Part shown: positions 33,761 to 41,834 of the stretch, one piece after another
Numbering within the stretch: the first letter of the stretch is position 1
How the letters are laid out: every line of letters starts with the position of its first letter
NCBI GenBank assembly: GCA_963800235.1
Contig: CAWDAD010000003.1
Location: forward strand, 682,001 to 746,000
From: CAVVNP01 sp963800235
GTDB taxonomy: Bacteria > Actinomycetota > Acidimicrobiia > Acidimicrobiales > Iamiaceae
Direction of reading: 5' to 3'
DNA: 64,000 nucleotides
Notes under the pieces: model-generated
What the model saw: only the letters and a program-made list of their open reading frames with translations
Told to the model about the DNA's origin: nothing
Database searches by the model: none
Program-made: the position numbers and the translations under genes

Positions 33761-34231
33761 TCAGGTCCGGAGCTGCTCGGCGAGGTAGCGCTCGACGCCG
33801 ATGGTCTCGATCAGGTGGAGCTGGGCCTCGATCCAGTCCACGTGGGCCTCCTCGCCGAGAAGGTGCCGCTGCAGCAGCTCGCGGGTGCCGTTGTCGCCCT
33901 TCGACTCGGCCAGGGCGATGCCCCGGTTGTACCGCTCGACCGCCGCCCGCTCGACCTCGAGGTCGAGCTGCAGCTGCTCGGGCACCGTCTCGCCCACCTT
34001 CACCGCGTTGAGCCGCTGCATGTTGGGGACGCCGTCGAAGAAGAGGATGCGCTCGATGATTCGGTCGGCGTCGCGCATCTCGTCGAGCGACTCCTCGTAG
34101 CTGTGCTCGGCCAGCCGCCCGAGGCCCCAGTTCCGGCACATGCGGGAGTGGATGAAGTACTGGTTGACGGCGGTCAGCTCCGCGGTGAGCACCTCGTTCA
34201 GGAACTCGATGATGTCGGGGTCTCCCTGCAC
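33761..34231 (-). CDS. bfr: Bacterioferritin
   Basis: 156 residues, 24-mer iron store with bridging haem. The haem ligand Met52 is present, as are ferroxidase residues Glu18, Glu51, Glu94, Glu127 and His130. Position 54, normally His (EMRHAE in mycobacteria), reads Asp (DEMRDAD), so one iron ligand is changed. GTG start with GAGGAG upstream. TAGGTT at 34281-34286 (minus strand) looks like its -10. Confidence 0.95.
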   Translation of the reverse strand: MQGDPDIIEFLNEVLTAELTAVNQYFIHSRMCRNWGLGRLAEHSYEESLDEMRDADRIIERILFFDGVPNMQRLNAVKVGETVPEQLQLDLEVERAAVERYNRGIALAESKGDNGTRELLQRHLLGEEAHVDWIEAQLHLIETIGVERYLAEQLRT

Positions 34232-34308
34232 GACGGCTCCTCAGCTGGGGATCGGAGGACGGGGCTCTCGGCGTGGGCCAACCTAGGCGGACGCCCGGCC
34301 GGCGCCGG

Positions 34309-34503
34309 TCACGCTGCGCTGGCGGCGACCCGGTCGGCGGCGTCGGGGCGGGCCTGGACGAGCACCTCGCGGACGGTCTCCACGCAGCCGCCGCAGCGGC
34401 TCCCGGCGCCGCACCGCACCGCGATCTGCTCGACCGTGTCGGCGCCCTCGGCGATCTCGCGGCGGATGCGCCGGTCGTTCACGCCGCGGCAGTGGCACAC
34501 CAT
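34309..34503 (-). CDS. bfd: Bacterioferritin-associated ferredoxin
   Basis: 64 residues from the ATG at 34503 (MVCHCRGVNDRRIRREIAEG). Four Cys in CHC...CGGC spacing bind a [2Fe-2S] cluster. Bfd reduces the ferric core and releases iron from bacterioferritin. A GTG 39 bases upstream is open, but the iron-box position and the family start both favour 34503. It lies upstream of bfr on the same strand, 77 bp apart, and bfr has its own likely -10. Confidence 0.9.
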   Translation of the reverse strand: MVCHCRGVNDRRIRREIAEGADTVEQIAVRCGAGSRCGGCVETVREVLVQARPDAADRVAASAA

Positions 34504-34554
34504 CACGAGGCGGACCCCGATCCGCAGGCGGTCACCGTGCAACCCATCGGTCGG

Positions 34555-34568
34555 TAGGTTTGCCTAAC
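34555..34568 (-). promoter_or_regulatory. Iron box, DtxR/IdeR-like, before bfd
   Basis: TAGGTTTGCCTAAC matches the core of the DtxR/IdeR site (AGGTTAGSCTAAC) at 12 of 13 positions; the outer arms are weaker. It lies 52 bp before the bfd ATG. Iron-dependent repression of Bfd, which mobilises stored iron, makes physiological sense (inference). Confidence 0.6.
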
Positions 34569-34618
34569 AGTCGTCTCCCGTCAAGGGGCCGCCGCCTTCG
34601 GCGGGAGCCGTCGATGCC

Positions 34619-36340
34619 TCAGCGGTAGCCGTTGGTGATGGGCAGCCGCCGGTCCTTGCCGAAGGCCTTGGGCGTCACCCGCGGCCCGGGCGGGGTCTGG
34701 CGCCGCTTGTACTCGGCCAGGTCCACGAGCCGCACGACCCGGTCGACGACGGCCTCGTCGTAGCCGGCCTCGACGATCTCGGGCGACGTGCGGTCCTGCT
34801 CGACGTACAGGGCGAGGATCGGGTCGAGCAGCTCGTAGGGCGGCAGGCTCTGGTCGTCGCGCTGGTCCGGGCGCAGCTCCGCCGACGGCGGCTTGGTCAG
34901 CACCGACTCCGGGATGATCGACCACCCGGCCACCCGGTTGCGGTGCCGGCACAGCTCGTAGACCCGGGTCTTGAGCACGTCCTTCAGCACCCCGAACCCG
35001 CCGGCGGTGTCGCCGTAGAGCGTCGAGTAGCCCACCGCCGTCTCGCTCTTGTTGCCGGTGGTGAGGACCATCCAGCCGAACTTGTTCGACAGGGCCATGA
35101 GCACCATGCCCCGGATGCGCGACTGCAGGTTCTCCTCGGTGAGGTCGGGCCGGCGGCCCTCGAACGACGGCGCCAGCATGTCGGTGAGGGCGGCGTGGGC
35201 GGCCTCGACCGGGATGGTGCGGTGGTCGATGCCGAGGTTGGCGGCCAGCTCGGCGGCGTCGGTGCGGGAGTGCGCACTCGAGTAGCGCGACGGCATCGAG
35301 ACGCCGTGGACCTTCCCCGCCCCGAGCGCATCGGTGGCCACGGCGGCGACGAGCGTGGAGTCGATGCCGCCGGACAGGCCGACCACCACGTCGGAGAAGC
35401 CGTTCTTCGCCACGTAGTCGCGGGTGCCGACCACCAGCGCCTCGTAGACCTCGGAGTCCGGGTCGAGCAGCCGGGCGACCACCTGCTGCGGCGCGGTGGG
35501 CGCTTCGGTGGCCGAGCGGCTCGGGCCCGGCGACACCGCCACCACGGGCAGCGGGCTGTCGGGCGGTCGGCCGCGGGGGTCGAGCAGGCGCTTGCGGAAC
35601 ACCGGCTGCAGCACCAGGTCGACCGCCCGCACGTCCTCGGTGAGCTGCGGACCCCGCGCCAGCAGCGACCCTTCGGCGTCGAACACCATCGAGGCGCCGT
35701 CGAAGACCAGCTCGTCCTGGCCACCGACCTGGTTGACGTAGACGAGCGCGCACGAGGCGTCGGCCGCCCGGGTCGCCAGCATCCGCTCCCGCTTGGCCAG
35801 CTTCCCCTCGAAGTAGGGGGACGCGTTGAGGTTGACGACGAGCTCGGCGCCGCTCTCGGCCTGGTCGGCGATCGGTCCCGACGGGTTCCAGGCGTCCTCG
35901 CAGATCGAGACCCCGACGCGGACGCCGCCGATCTCGAAGAGCTGCTGGGGCTCGACCCCTCTGGCGAAGTAGCGGGCCTCGTCGAACACGCCGTAGTTGG
36001 GCAGCTCCCGCTTGTGGTACACGCCGTGGACCTCGCCGCCGGCGCACACCGCGGCGGCGTTGAACAGGTCACGACCGCTGTCGACGAAGCCGACCACCAG
36101 CGCGCACGCCCCGCTGGCCTCGGCCACCCGCTCGAGCGCCGCCCGGGTGTCGGCGACGAAGCGGGGCTTCAGCAGCAGGTCCTCCGGCGGGTAGCCGGTG
36201 ACGGCCAGCTCGGGGAACACGGCGAGGTCGCACCCGTCCTGCTCGGCCCGAGCGGCGGCGTCGAGGATCCGGGCGACGTTGCCGTCGAGGTCGCCGACCC
36301 GGGTGTTCAGCTGGCAGCAGGCCACGCGCAGTCGGGTCAC
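34619..36340 (-). CDS. nadE: Glutamine-dependent NAD+ synthetase
   Basis: 573 residues. The N-terminal nitrilase-like glutaminase domain has catalytic Glu in FPELAVTGYPPEDLL, Lys in GKLAKRERML and Cys in VSICEDAWNP. The C-terminal synthetase has the PP-loop SGGIDSTL near residue 320 and the loop STLYGDTAGGF. Makes NAD+ from deamido-NAD+. GTG start at 36340; TAGATT at 36347-36352 lies 6 nt upstream, so the transcript is probably leaderless. Confidence 0.95.
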   Translation of the reverse strand: MTRLRVACCQLNTRVGDLDGNVARILDAAARAEQDGCDLAVFPELAVTGYPPEDLLLKPRFVADTRAALERVAEASGACALVVGFVDSGRDLFNAAAVCAGGEVHGVYHKRELPNYGVFDEARYFARGVEPQQLFEIGGVRVGVSICEDAWNPSGPIADQAESGAELVVNLNASPYFEGKLAKRERMLATRAADASCALVYVNQVGGQDELVFDGASMVFDAEGSLLARGPQLTEDVRAVDLVLQPVFRKRLLDPRGRPPDSPLPVVAVSPGPSRSATEAPTAPQQVVARLLDPDSEVYEALVVGTRDYVAKNGFSDVVVGLSGGIDSTLVAAVATDALGAGKVHGVSMPSRYSSAHSRTDAAELAANLGIDHRTIPVEAAHAALTDMLAPSFEGRRPDLTEENLQSRIRGMVLMALSNKFGWMVLTTGNKSETAVGYSTLYGDTAGGFGVLKDVLKTRVYELCRHRNRVAGWSIIPESVLTKPPSAELRPDQRDDQSLPPYELLDPILALYVEQDRTSPEIVEAGYDEAVVDRVVRLVDLAEYKRRQTPPGPRVTPKAFGKDRRLPITNGYR

Positions 36341-36346
36341 GACGCG

Positions 36347-36386
36347 AATCTACGCCCGGCCCGCAGCGGGCGGACCGGGCGTAGAT
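36347..36386 (-). terminator. Hairpin overlapping the nadE -10 hexamer
   Basis: ATCTACGCCCGG (36348-36359) pairs perfectly with CCGGGCGTAGAT (36375-36386), with a small inner CCCGC/GCGGG stem. It lies after the secreted-protein gene and includes TAGATT, the nadE -10 on the minus strand. No U-run follows, so Rho-independent activity is uncertain. Confidence 0.6.
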
Positions 36387-36410
36387 CGCGGACTCGGGCC
36401 CGACGGGCGG

Positions 36411-36971
36411 TCAGCCGCCCTTCTTGTGGTTGACGATCCTGTCGACCAGGGTCGGCACCTTGGCCTTGAAGGCGTCGGCCCGCTGCTGGTCGAGCTTGCC
36501 GCTGGTCACGGCCTGGTCGATGCGGCCGTCGATCGCCTTGGTCAGCCCGTCGGTGACCGTGGCGAGGGGCACGCCCTGGGCGTTGGCCACGTCGGCGATG
36601 GACTTGCCGGACTTGAGCTGGGCCCGCAGGTCCTGCGGGGTGGTGTTCAGCAGCTTGGCGACCTCGGTGCCGAGCTCCTTGCGGTGGAGGGCGAACCGTC
36701 CGAGCCGGCCCTTGCCCTCGACCCCGACGTGGCTCTTCACCGCCTGGACGATGGCGTCCTCCTGTTGCTGGGTGATGGTGCCCTTGGACACCAGGTCGTC
36801 GAGGATCTTCTTCAGGGCGTCACCCCGACCGGCGGCCCGGGGCGAGGCGGGGGCGGTGGTGGGCGGGGCGGTCTGCGCGCCGGCGCCCTGGAACGGGTTC
36901 AGGACGGCGACGGCGGTGCCGCCGGCGGCCAGGGTTCCGGCGGCGGCGACGCTGGCGACGATCTTGCGCAT
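36411..36971 (-). CDS. Secreted helical repeat protein
   Basis: 186 residues. Signal peptide MRKIVASVAAAGTLAAGGTAVA, here shown in part (MRKIVASVAAAGTL), then a Pro/Thr linker and charged helical repeats of the type ILDDLVSKGTITQQQEDAIV and IDQAVTSGKLDQQRADAF. These repeats, separated by a LysM-like or DUF2680-like LRAQLKSGKSIADVANAQGV segment, occur in many actinobacterial secreted proteins of unknown function. ATG start with GAGAGGAG upstream. Confidence 0.7.
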   Translation of the reverse strand: MRKIVASVAAAGTLAAGGTAVAVLNPFQGAGAQTAPPTTAPASPRAAGRGDALKKILDDLVSKGTITQQQEDAIVQAVKSHVGVEGKGRLGRFALHRKELGTEVAKLLNTTPQDLRAQLKSGKSIADVANAQGVPLATVTDGLTKAIDGRIDQAVTSGKLDQQRADAFKAKVPTLVDRIVNHKKGG

Positions 36972-37056
36972 CTCGGGCTCCTCTCGGTCCGGGGCTCGGT
37001 GCCCCGGGCGATCTCGATGCGCGTCATGGTGGCGGCCAGATGTGAGGGAAAAGTGA

Positions 37057-37094
37057 ACGGGAGGTCATCGTCGGGTTCGACGACGACCTCCCGT
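37057..37094 (-). terminator. Strong intrinsic terminator of the beta-propeller gene
   Basis: A 17-bp stem with one mismatch (left arm 37057-37073, loop GGTT, right arm 37078-37094) is followed on the minus strand by TTCACTTTTCCC. It lies 36 bp after the stop of the gene at 37130. Confidence 0.85.
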
Positions 37095-37129
37095 CCCTCC
37101 GGTCCCCCCCCGGTCGGGCCGCCTCCAGG

Positions 37130-39040
37130 TCAGAGGCCGGTCAGCGGTCCCACGAACAGCCCGGCGCCGGTGTAGGACGGACCCCGCAGGGCCGGCCCGG
37201 CGATCACCTGGTCGGTGCCGTTCGGGGCGCCGCCCACCCAACCGACCCGGTGCAGGTTGCCGTCGCTCGTGGCGGTGAAGAGGTACCCGCCGTTGGCGGT
37301 CATGCCGCGGGCGGTGCTCCAGTTGAAGCCGTCGCCGTTGCCGCTGGCCACGAGCTCCTGGCTGCCGACGACGTTCGACTCGGTGGTGAAGTACCGGTAG
37401 TAGAGCCGGCTGTCGTTGGCCCTGGTGTAGTAGATCCGGCCACCGTCGTAGAAGAAGCTGGTCACGGAGGCGAAGCTGGTCCAGCTGCTCAGGTCGACGG
37501 GTGAGCCGAGGGCGCCGGTGCGGCCGTCGAAGCTGCGCTTGTAGAGGTGGCCGTCGCTGTTGGCCGTGTACAGCTGGCCGTCGAGCAGGAAGGCCCCTCG
37601 CACGCCGCCGAGGGCGCTGCCCACCGGCACGTTGCGGGCGGTCCCCATCGAGGAGCCGTCGAAGGAGCGGGCGCTCAGGTTGGCCCGGCTGTCGATCTGG
37701 TACAGGTCGCCGGGCAGGCCGTTCGGGGTGAGCACCGGGTTGGTGGTGCCGCCGGCCAGCGGGAAGAAGGCCAGCCGCGGGTGCCACTCGTTGGCCACCA
37801 CGTTGGTGTCGTCGCCGATGTAGAGGCCGTCGGCGGTGGCGACCATGGCGAACACGCCCACGCCCCGGTCACGGGTCGGGTTCCAGGTCAGCGGGACGCC
37901 GTTCTGGGGGTCGAGGGCGGCCAGTCCGGGACGGTCGACGGCGCTCGGGCCACGGGATTCGCCGGTGATGTTGGTGTTGTTCAGCCACCGCATGTGCCCA
38001 CCGACGTAGACGGCGGCGTTGGTGACGGCCACGGCGGTGAAGGTGTCACCGCCGCTGTAGTCGACCCAGGTGGGCTGCAGGCCCGAGCCGGACGTCTGCA
38101 GGCTCCAGCGGGAGGCGCTGTCGCACATGGTCGAGGTGCCGTGCCACGCACCGGTCGTGACGGCCACGAAGTAGCTGCCGTCCGGCGAGATGTCGACGTC
38201 ACGCATGTAGGTGTCGAAGACGCTGGAGCAGTCGGTCGGGCCGAAGCGGTTGGTGCTCCAGTTGGCGAGGGCGTTGCTGCGCAGGTCGATCACCGCGATC
38301 TCGCTGCGGGGCTGGCCGGCGATCTGCTGGAAGTTGCCGGTGATCACCAGGCGGCTGCCGTCGCCGCTCACGTCCAGGGAGTTGACCCGGGTGGAGCCCT
38401 TGGTGGGCTGGGTCGCCGGGAAGGCGAAGGAGGCGTCGGGCTTGCCGGTGGTGGCGTCGACCCGGCCCAGGCTGACGGCGGAGACGCCGCGCTCCTTGGT
38501 GAAGTAGCCGCCGATGTAGACGCTGTTCCCGGACACCTTCATGTCCTCGATCCAGCCGTTGACCCCAGGGGTGAAGTTGGTCATGACCTGTCCGGTCGTG
38601 GGATCGAGCTTGGCCAGGTACGGGGCGGCCACGCCGTTCACGGTCTTGAACCGCCCGGCGATGAGGATGCCGCCGTCGGGGGCCGCGGCGACGGCGTTGA
38701 TCTGCCCGTCGACCTTGGGCAACCAGGTCGTGCTCAGCTGCCCGGTGCGGTTGTCGTAGGCGAACAGGTCGACGATGTTCTGCTTCGGGGCGCCACCCGG
38801 GTTCTTCACGGTGGTGAAGTCGCCGCCCACGTAGACGGTGTTGCCGACGGGGGCGATGGTGTAGACGGTGCCGTCGAGCACGTAGGGCGTCTTGCTGATC
38901 GGCTGCGCCGAGACCACCGTCGTCTGCGGGTAGTTGACCGCGCCGGCCGGTGTCGAGCCGGTGGCCCAGAGGGACAGCACCAGCGCGACCACCAGGGTCA
39001 GCGCTGCTCCTCGACGACGTTGCGTGGTTGATCGGTTCAT
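37130..39040 (-). CDS. Secreted beta-propeller protein
   Basis: 636 residues. Signal peptide: basic MNRSTTQRRRGAA, hydrophobic core, cleavage near STPAGA. Repeated blades have the pattern GNTVYVGGDFTTV, GGILIAGRFKTVNG, NSVYIGGYFTKERG, AVYVGGHMRWL, resembling delta-60/PQQ-type repeats. The C-terminal third repeats SFDGSSMGTA, LDGQLYTANSDGHLY and ARGMTANGGYLFTATSDG, a second propeller-like region. No enzyme motif is visible; adhesion or polysaccharide binding is possible. Promoter, GGAGGG ribosome site and terminator are all good. Confidence 0.75.
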   Translation of the reverse strand: MNRSTTQRRRGAALTLVVALVLSLWATGSTPAGAVNYPQTTVVSAQPISKTPYVLDGTVYTIAPVGNTVYVGGDFTTVKNPGGAPKQNIVDLFAYDNRTGQLSTTWLPKVDGQINAVAAAPDGGILIAGRFKTVNGVAAPYLAKLDPTTGQVMTNFTPGVNGWIEDMKVSGNSVYIGGYFTKERGVSAVSLGRVDATTGKPDASFAFPATQPTKGSTRVNSLDVSGDGSRLVITGNFQQIAGQPRSEIAVIDLRSNALANWSTNRFGPTDCSSVFDTYMRDVDISPDGSYFVAVTTGAWHGTSTMCDSASRWSLQTSGSGLQPTWVDYSGGDTFTAVAVTNAAVYVGGHMRWLNNTNITGESRGPSAVDRPGLAALDPQNGVPLTWNPTRDRGVGVFAMVATADGLYIGDDTNVVANEWHPRLAFFPLAGGTTNPVLTPNGLPGDLYQIDSRANLSARSFDGSSMGTARNVPVGSALGGVRGAFLLDGQLYTANSDGHLYKRSFDGRTGALGSPVDLSSWTSFASVTSFFYDGGRIYYTRANDSRLYYRYFTTESNVVGSQELVASGNGDGFNWSTARGMTANGGYLFTATSDGNLHRVGWVGGAPNGTDQVIAGPALRGPSYTGAGLFVGPLTGL

Positions 39041-39066
39041 ATCTCACCCTCCGTGGTTGCAGCGAG

Positions 39067-39095
39067 GGTCTACCACTCTGCGTGATGATTGGCAA
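39067..39095 (-). promoter_or_regulatory. Promoter of the beta-propeller gene
   Basis: On the minus strand TTGCCA (39090-39095), 17-nt spacer, TAGACC (39067-39072); the ATG at 39040 has GGAGGGTGA before it. The -10 is imperfect. Confidence 0.5.
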
Positions 39096-39146
39096 GACCT
39101 CGCACGGAGAGTGGTGGCGAGCGAGCCCACCGACGCTCGGACGCGC

Positions 39147-39177
39147 CGGTGGCCGGCCCCGTCGGGACCGGCCACCG
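39147..39177 (-). terminator. Terminator after glutamine synthetase II
   Basis: CGGTGGCCGG (39147-39156) pairs with CCGGCCACCG (39168-39177); loop of 11 nt. It lies 18 bp after the stop of the GSII gene on the minus strand; no U-run. Confidence 0.6.
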
Positions 39178-39194
39178 TGACGAGGTCGAGCGGG

Positions 39195-40193
39195 TCAGGC
39201 CAGCTTGGAGCAGACCGTGTCGGTGATCATGCGGGTCACCAGGTACGGGTCCATGTTGGCGTTCGGCCGGCGGTCCTCGATGTAGCCCTTCTTGTCCTGG
39301 GCCACCTGCCACGGGATGCGCACCGAGGCGCCGCGGTTGGACACGCCGTAGCTGAACTCGCTCCACGGGGCCGTCTCGTGCAGACCCGTGAGGCGGTTCT
39401 CGATGCCCGACCCGTAGGCCTTGACGTGCTCCTCGGCCTTCTCCCCCAGGGCGTCGCAGGCGGCGATGATGGCGTCGTAGTTCTCGCGCATCGCCTTGGT
39501 CGAGAAGTTGGTGTGGGCGCCCGCGCCGTTCCAGTCGCCGGCGACCGGCTTGGGGTCGAGGGTCGCCGCCACGTCGAACTCCTCACCGATGCGGTAGAGC
39601 AGCCACCGCGAGAGCCACAGCTGGTCGGAGACCGCCAGCGGCGACAGCGGCCCGACCTGGAACTCCCACTGGCCGATCATCACCTCGGCGTTGATGCCGG
39701 AGATGGAGAGCCCGGCCTCGAGGCACACCTCGAGGTGGGCCTCGACCACGTCACGGCCGTAGATCTCGTCCGAGCCGACGCCGCAGTAGTAGCCGCCCTG
39801 GGGGGCCGGGTACCCACCGAGCGGGAAGCCGTACGGGCGGCCGTCCTTGAGGAACGTGTACTCCTGCTCGATGCCGAAGAGGCACTCCTGGTCGGCGAAC
39901 TTCTCGGCCACCGCCCGCAGCGGCGCCCGGGTGTTGGAGGGGTGCGGCGTCATGTCGATGTCCATCACCTCGCAGAGCACGAGCCTGTCGTCGCCGCCCC
40001 GGATCGGGTCGGGCGTGTCGAAGACCGGCTGGAGCACGCAGTCGCTCTGGTCACCGGGAGCCTGGTTGGTGCTCGACCCGTCGAACCCCCAGATGGGCAG
40101 GTCGGCGCCGTCGTCGAGGATCTTGGTCTTCGAGCGCAGCTTGGCCGTGGGCTCGGTGCCGTCGATCCAGATGTACTCAGCCTTGTAGGTCAC
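39195..40193 (-). CDS. glnII: Glutamine synthetase type II (eukaryote-like)
   Basis: 332 residues, the length of GSII enzymes. Hallmarks: YIWIDGTEP, PIWGFDGSSTNQAPGDQSDC, LFGIEQEYTFL with catalytic Glu residues, GQWEFQVGP, GDWNGAGAHTNFST and the active-site ENRLTGLHETA. Makes glutamine from glutamate and ammonia; GSII is not controlled by adenylylation. GTG start at 40193 with GAGGGA upstream (MTYKAEYIW). It faces the type I enzyme across 146 bp. Confidence 0.95.
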   Translation of the reverse strand: MTYKAEYIWIDGTEPTAKLRSKTKILDDGADLPIWGFDGSSTNQAPGDQSDCVLQPVFDTPDPIRGGDDRLVLCEVMDIDMTPHPSNTRAPLRAVAEKFADQECLFGIEQEYTFLKDGRPYGFPLGGYPAPQGGYYCGVGSDEIYGRDVVEAHLEVCLEAGLSISGINAEVMIGQWEFQVGPLSPLAVSDQLWLSRWLLYRIGEEFDVAATLDPKPVAGDWNGAGAHTNFSTKAMRENYDAIIAACDALGEKAEEHVKAYGSGIENRLTGLHETAPWSEFSYGVSNRGASVRIPWQVAQDKKGYIEDRRPNANMDPYLVTRMITDTVCSKLA

Positions 40194-40339
40194 GAATCCC
40201 TCGTTTGCTCGTCGTGGCGCGGTCACCCTGACCGCCCGGGGGCAGTGCGGCCCACCCTTCCGACGGGCGATTTCTCGTCCGTTGCCACATTGTGAATGCT
40301 GTGTGAACTGGACCGGGTCCATCCGGGGCGGGCTCGCCG

Positions 40340-41791
40340 GTGGATCATCATGGGTCGGTGCCTCCCCCCGAGCAAACGGCGACCCCGTCCCAGCCCGACC
40401 CCGACGACCCCCTCGCGGCGGCCGACGCCGACGCCTCGCCCTCGGCGGACGACCGGGCCGCGGCCCAGCGGACCTACGTGCGGCGAGCGGTCGAGGAGCG
40501 CAGCGTGCGGCTGGTGCGGCTGTGGTTCACCGACTGCCTCGGGCAGCTCAAGTCCTTCGCCATCTCGGCGGCGGAGCTCGACGACGCCCTCGAGGAGGGC
40601 ATGCACTTCGACGGCTCGGCCATCGACGGCTTCAGCCGGGTCCAGGAGAGCGACGTGCTCGCCATCCCCGACCCGAAGACCTTCGCCATGCTCCCCTGGG
40701 AGTCCGAGGAGGGGCACTCGGCGCGCATGTTCTGCGACATCGCCTCGCCCGATGGGTCGCCCTTCGCCGGCGACCCGCGCCACGTGCTCAAGCGGAACCT
40801 CGACCGCGCCCACGACCTCGGCTACGCGTTCCTGGTCGCGCCGGAGATGGAGTTCTTCTACTTCGAGTCCGGCCGCACCGAGGGCGCACCCGTCCCCCTC
40901 GACGACGGCGGCTACTTCGACCTCACGCGGGCGGACGTCTCCTCGGACCTGCGCAAGCGGACCATCACCACCCTCGAGGCGATGGGCATCCCCGTGGAGT
41001 ACTCGTTCCACGAGGACAGCCCGAGCCAGCACGAGATCGACCTGCGCTACACCGACGCCCTCTCGATGGCGGACAACATCATGACGTTCCGCCTGGTCGT
41101 GCGCGAGATCGCCCAGGAGCAGGGCGTGCACGCCACCTTCATGCCCAAGCCGCTGCCCGGCGTGCAGGGCTCGGGCATGCACACCCACCTCTCGCTCTTC
41201 GAGGGGTCGACCAACGCCTTCCACGAGCCGGCCGACCCCTACCGGCTGTCGAAGGTCGGCCGGGCGTTCATCGCCGGCCTCCTCCGTCACGCCCCCGAGA
41301 TCACCGCCATCACCAACCAGCTCGTCAACTCCTACAAGCGGCTGGTCGAGGGCACCGAGGCGCCCGCCCACGTGAGCTGGGCCCGCAACAACCGGTCGGC
41401 GCTCGTCCGGGTGCCCATCGCCAAGACCGGCAAGGAGGAGTCGGTGCGCATCGAGTACCGGGCCCCGGATCCGGCCTGCAACCCGTACCTGGCCTTCTCG
41501 GTGATCCTGGCGGCGGGGCTCCGGGGCATCGAGGAGGGCTACGAGCTGCCCCCCGAGGCGACCGCCAACATCTTCGACCTGAGCGAGGCCGAGCGCCGTC
41601 GGCAGGGCCTCACGCCGCTGCCGCAGTCGCTGGCCGAGGCCCTCCACGCCATGGAGGGGTCGGACCTCGTCCGCGAGGCGCTGGGTGAGCACATGTTCGA
41701 ATGGTTCCTGCGCAACAAGCGGTCGGAGTGGACCGACTACCGGTCGAGGATCACCCCCTTCGAGCTCGACCGCTACCTCGCCGCCTGGTGA
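40340..41791 (+). CDS. glnA: Glutamine synthetase type I, alpha-like
   Basis: 483 residues. A 40-residue Asp/Ala/Pro-rich N-terminal extension precedes the beta-grasp domain (VRLVRLWFTDCLGQLKSF), MHFDGSAIDGF, catalytic APEMEFFYF and GSGMHTHLSLF, and KRLVEGTEAP. The adenylylation site NLYDLP of the beta class is replaced by NIFDLS, with Phe in place of Tyr, so adenylylation is not possible here. GTG start at 40340; a GTG at 40358 is equally plausible. Confidence 0.95.
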   Translation: MDHHGSVPPPEQTATPSQPDPDDPLAAADADASPSADDRAAAQRTYVRRAVEERSVRLVRLWFTDCLGQLKSFAISAAELDDALEEGMHFDGSAIDGFSRVQESDVLAIPDPKTFAMLPWESEEGHSARMFCDIASPDGSPFAGDPRHVLKRNLDRAHDLGYAFLVAPEMEFFYFESGRTEGAPVPLDDGGYFDLTRADVSSDLRKRTITTLEAMGIPVEYSFHEDSPSQHEIDLRYTDALSMADNIMTFRLVVREIAQEQGVHATFMPKPLPGVQGSGMHTHLSLFEGSTNAFHEPADPYRLSKVGRAFIAGLLRHAPEITAITNQLVNSYKRLVEGTEAPAHVSWARNNRSALVRVPIAKTGKEESVRIEYRAPDPACNPYLAFSVILAAGLRGIEEGYELPPEATANIFDLSEAERRRQGLTPLPQSLAEALHAMEGSDLVREALGEHMFEWFLRNKRSEWTDYRSRITPFELDRYLAAW

Positions 41792-41834
41792 GCGGAGCCG
41801 ACCACCCGCGTTCTGGACGAGACTGCTGCCCTCG

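Noticed and set aside
34273..34286. Second iron box before bfr
   Set aside because: TAGGTTGGCC matches only half of the site, and TAGGTT is better explained as the -10 of bfr, as in other genes here.
37547..39031. 494-residue open frame antisense to the beta-propeller gene
   Set aside because: The minus strand has a signal peptide, ribosome site, promoter and terminator; this frame has none.
40194..40339. GlnR box between the two glutamine synthetase genes
   Set aside because: I looked for GTNAC-type paired motifs; only a loose TGTGAATG/TGTGTGAA direct repeat near 40290-40310 is present, which is not the known consensus.
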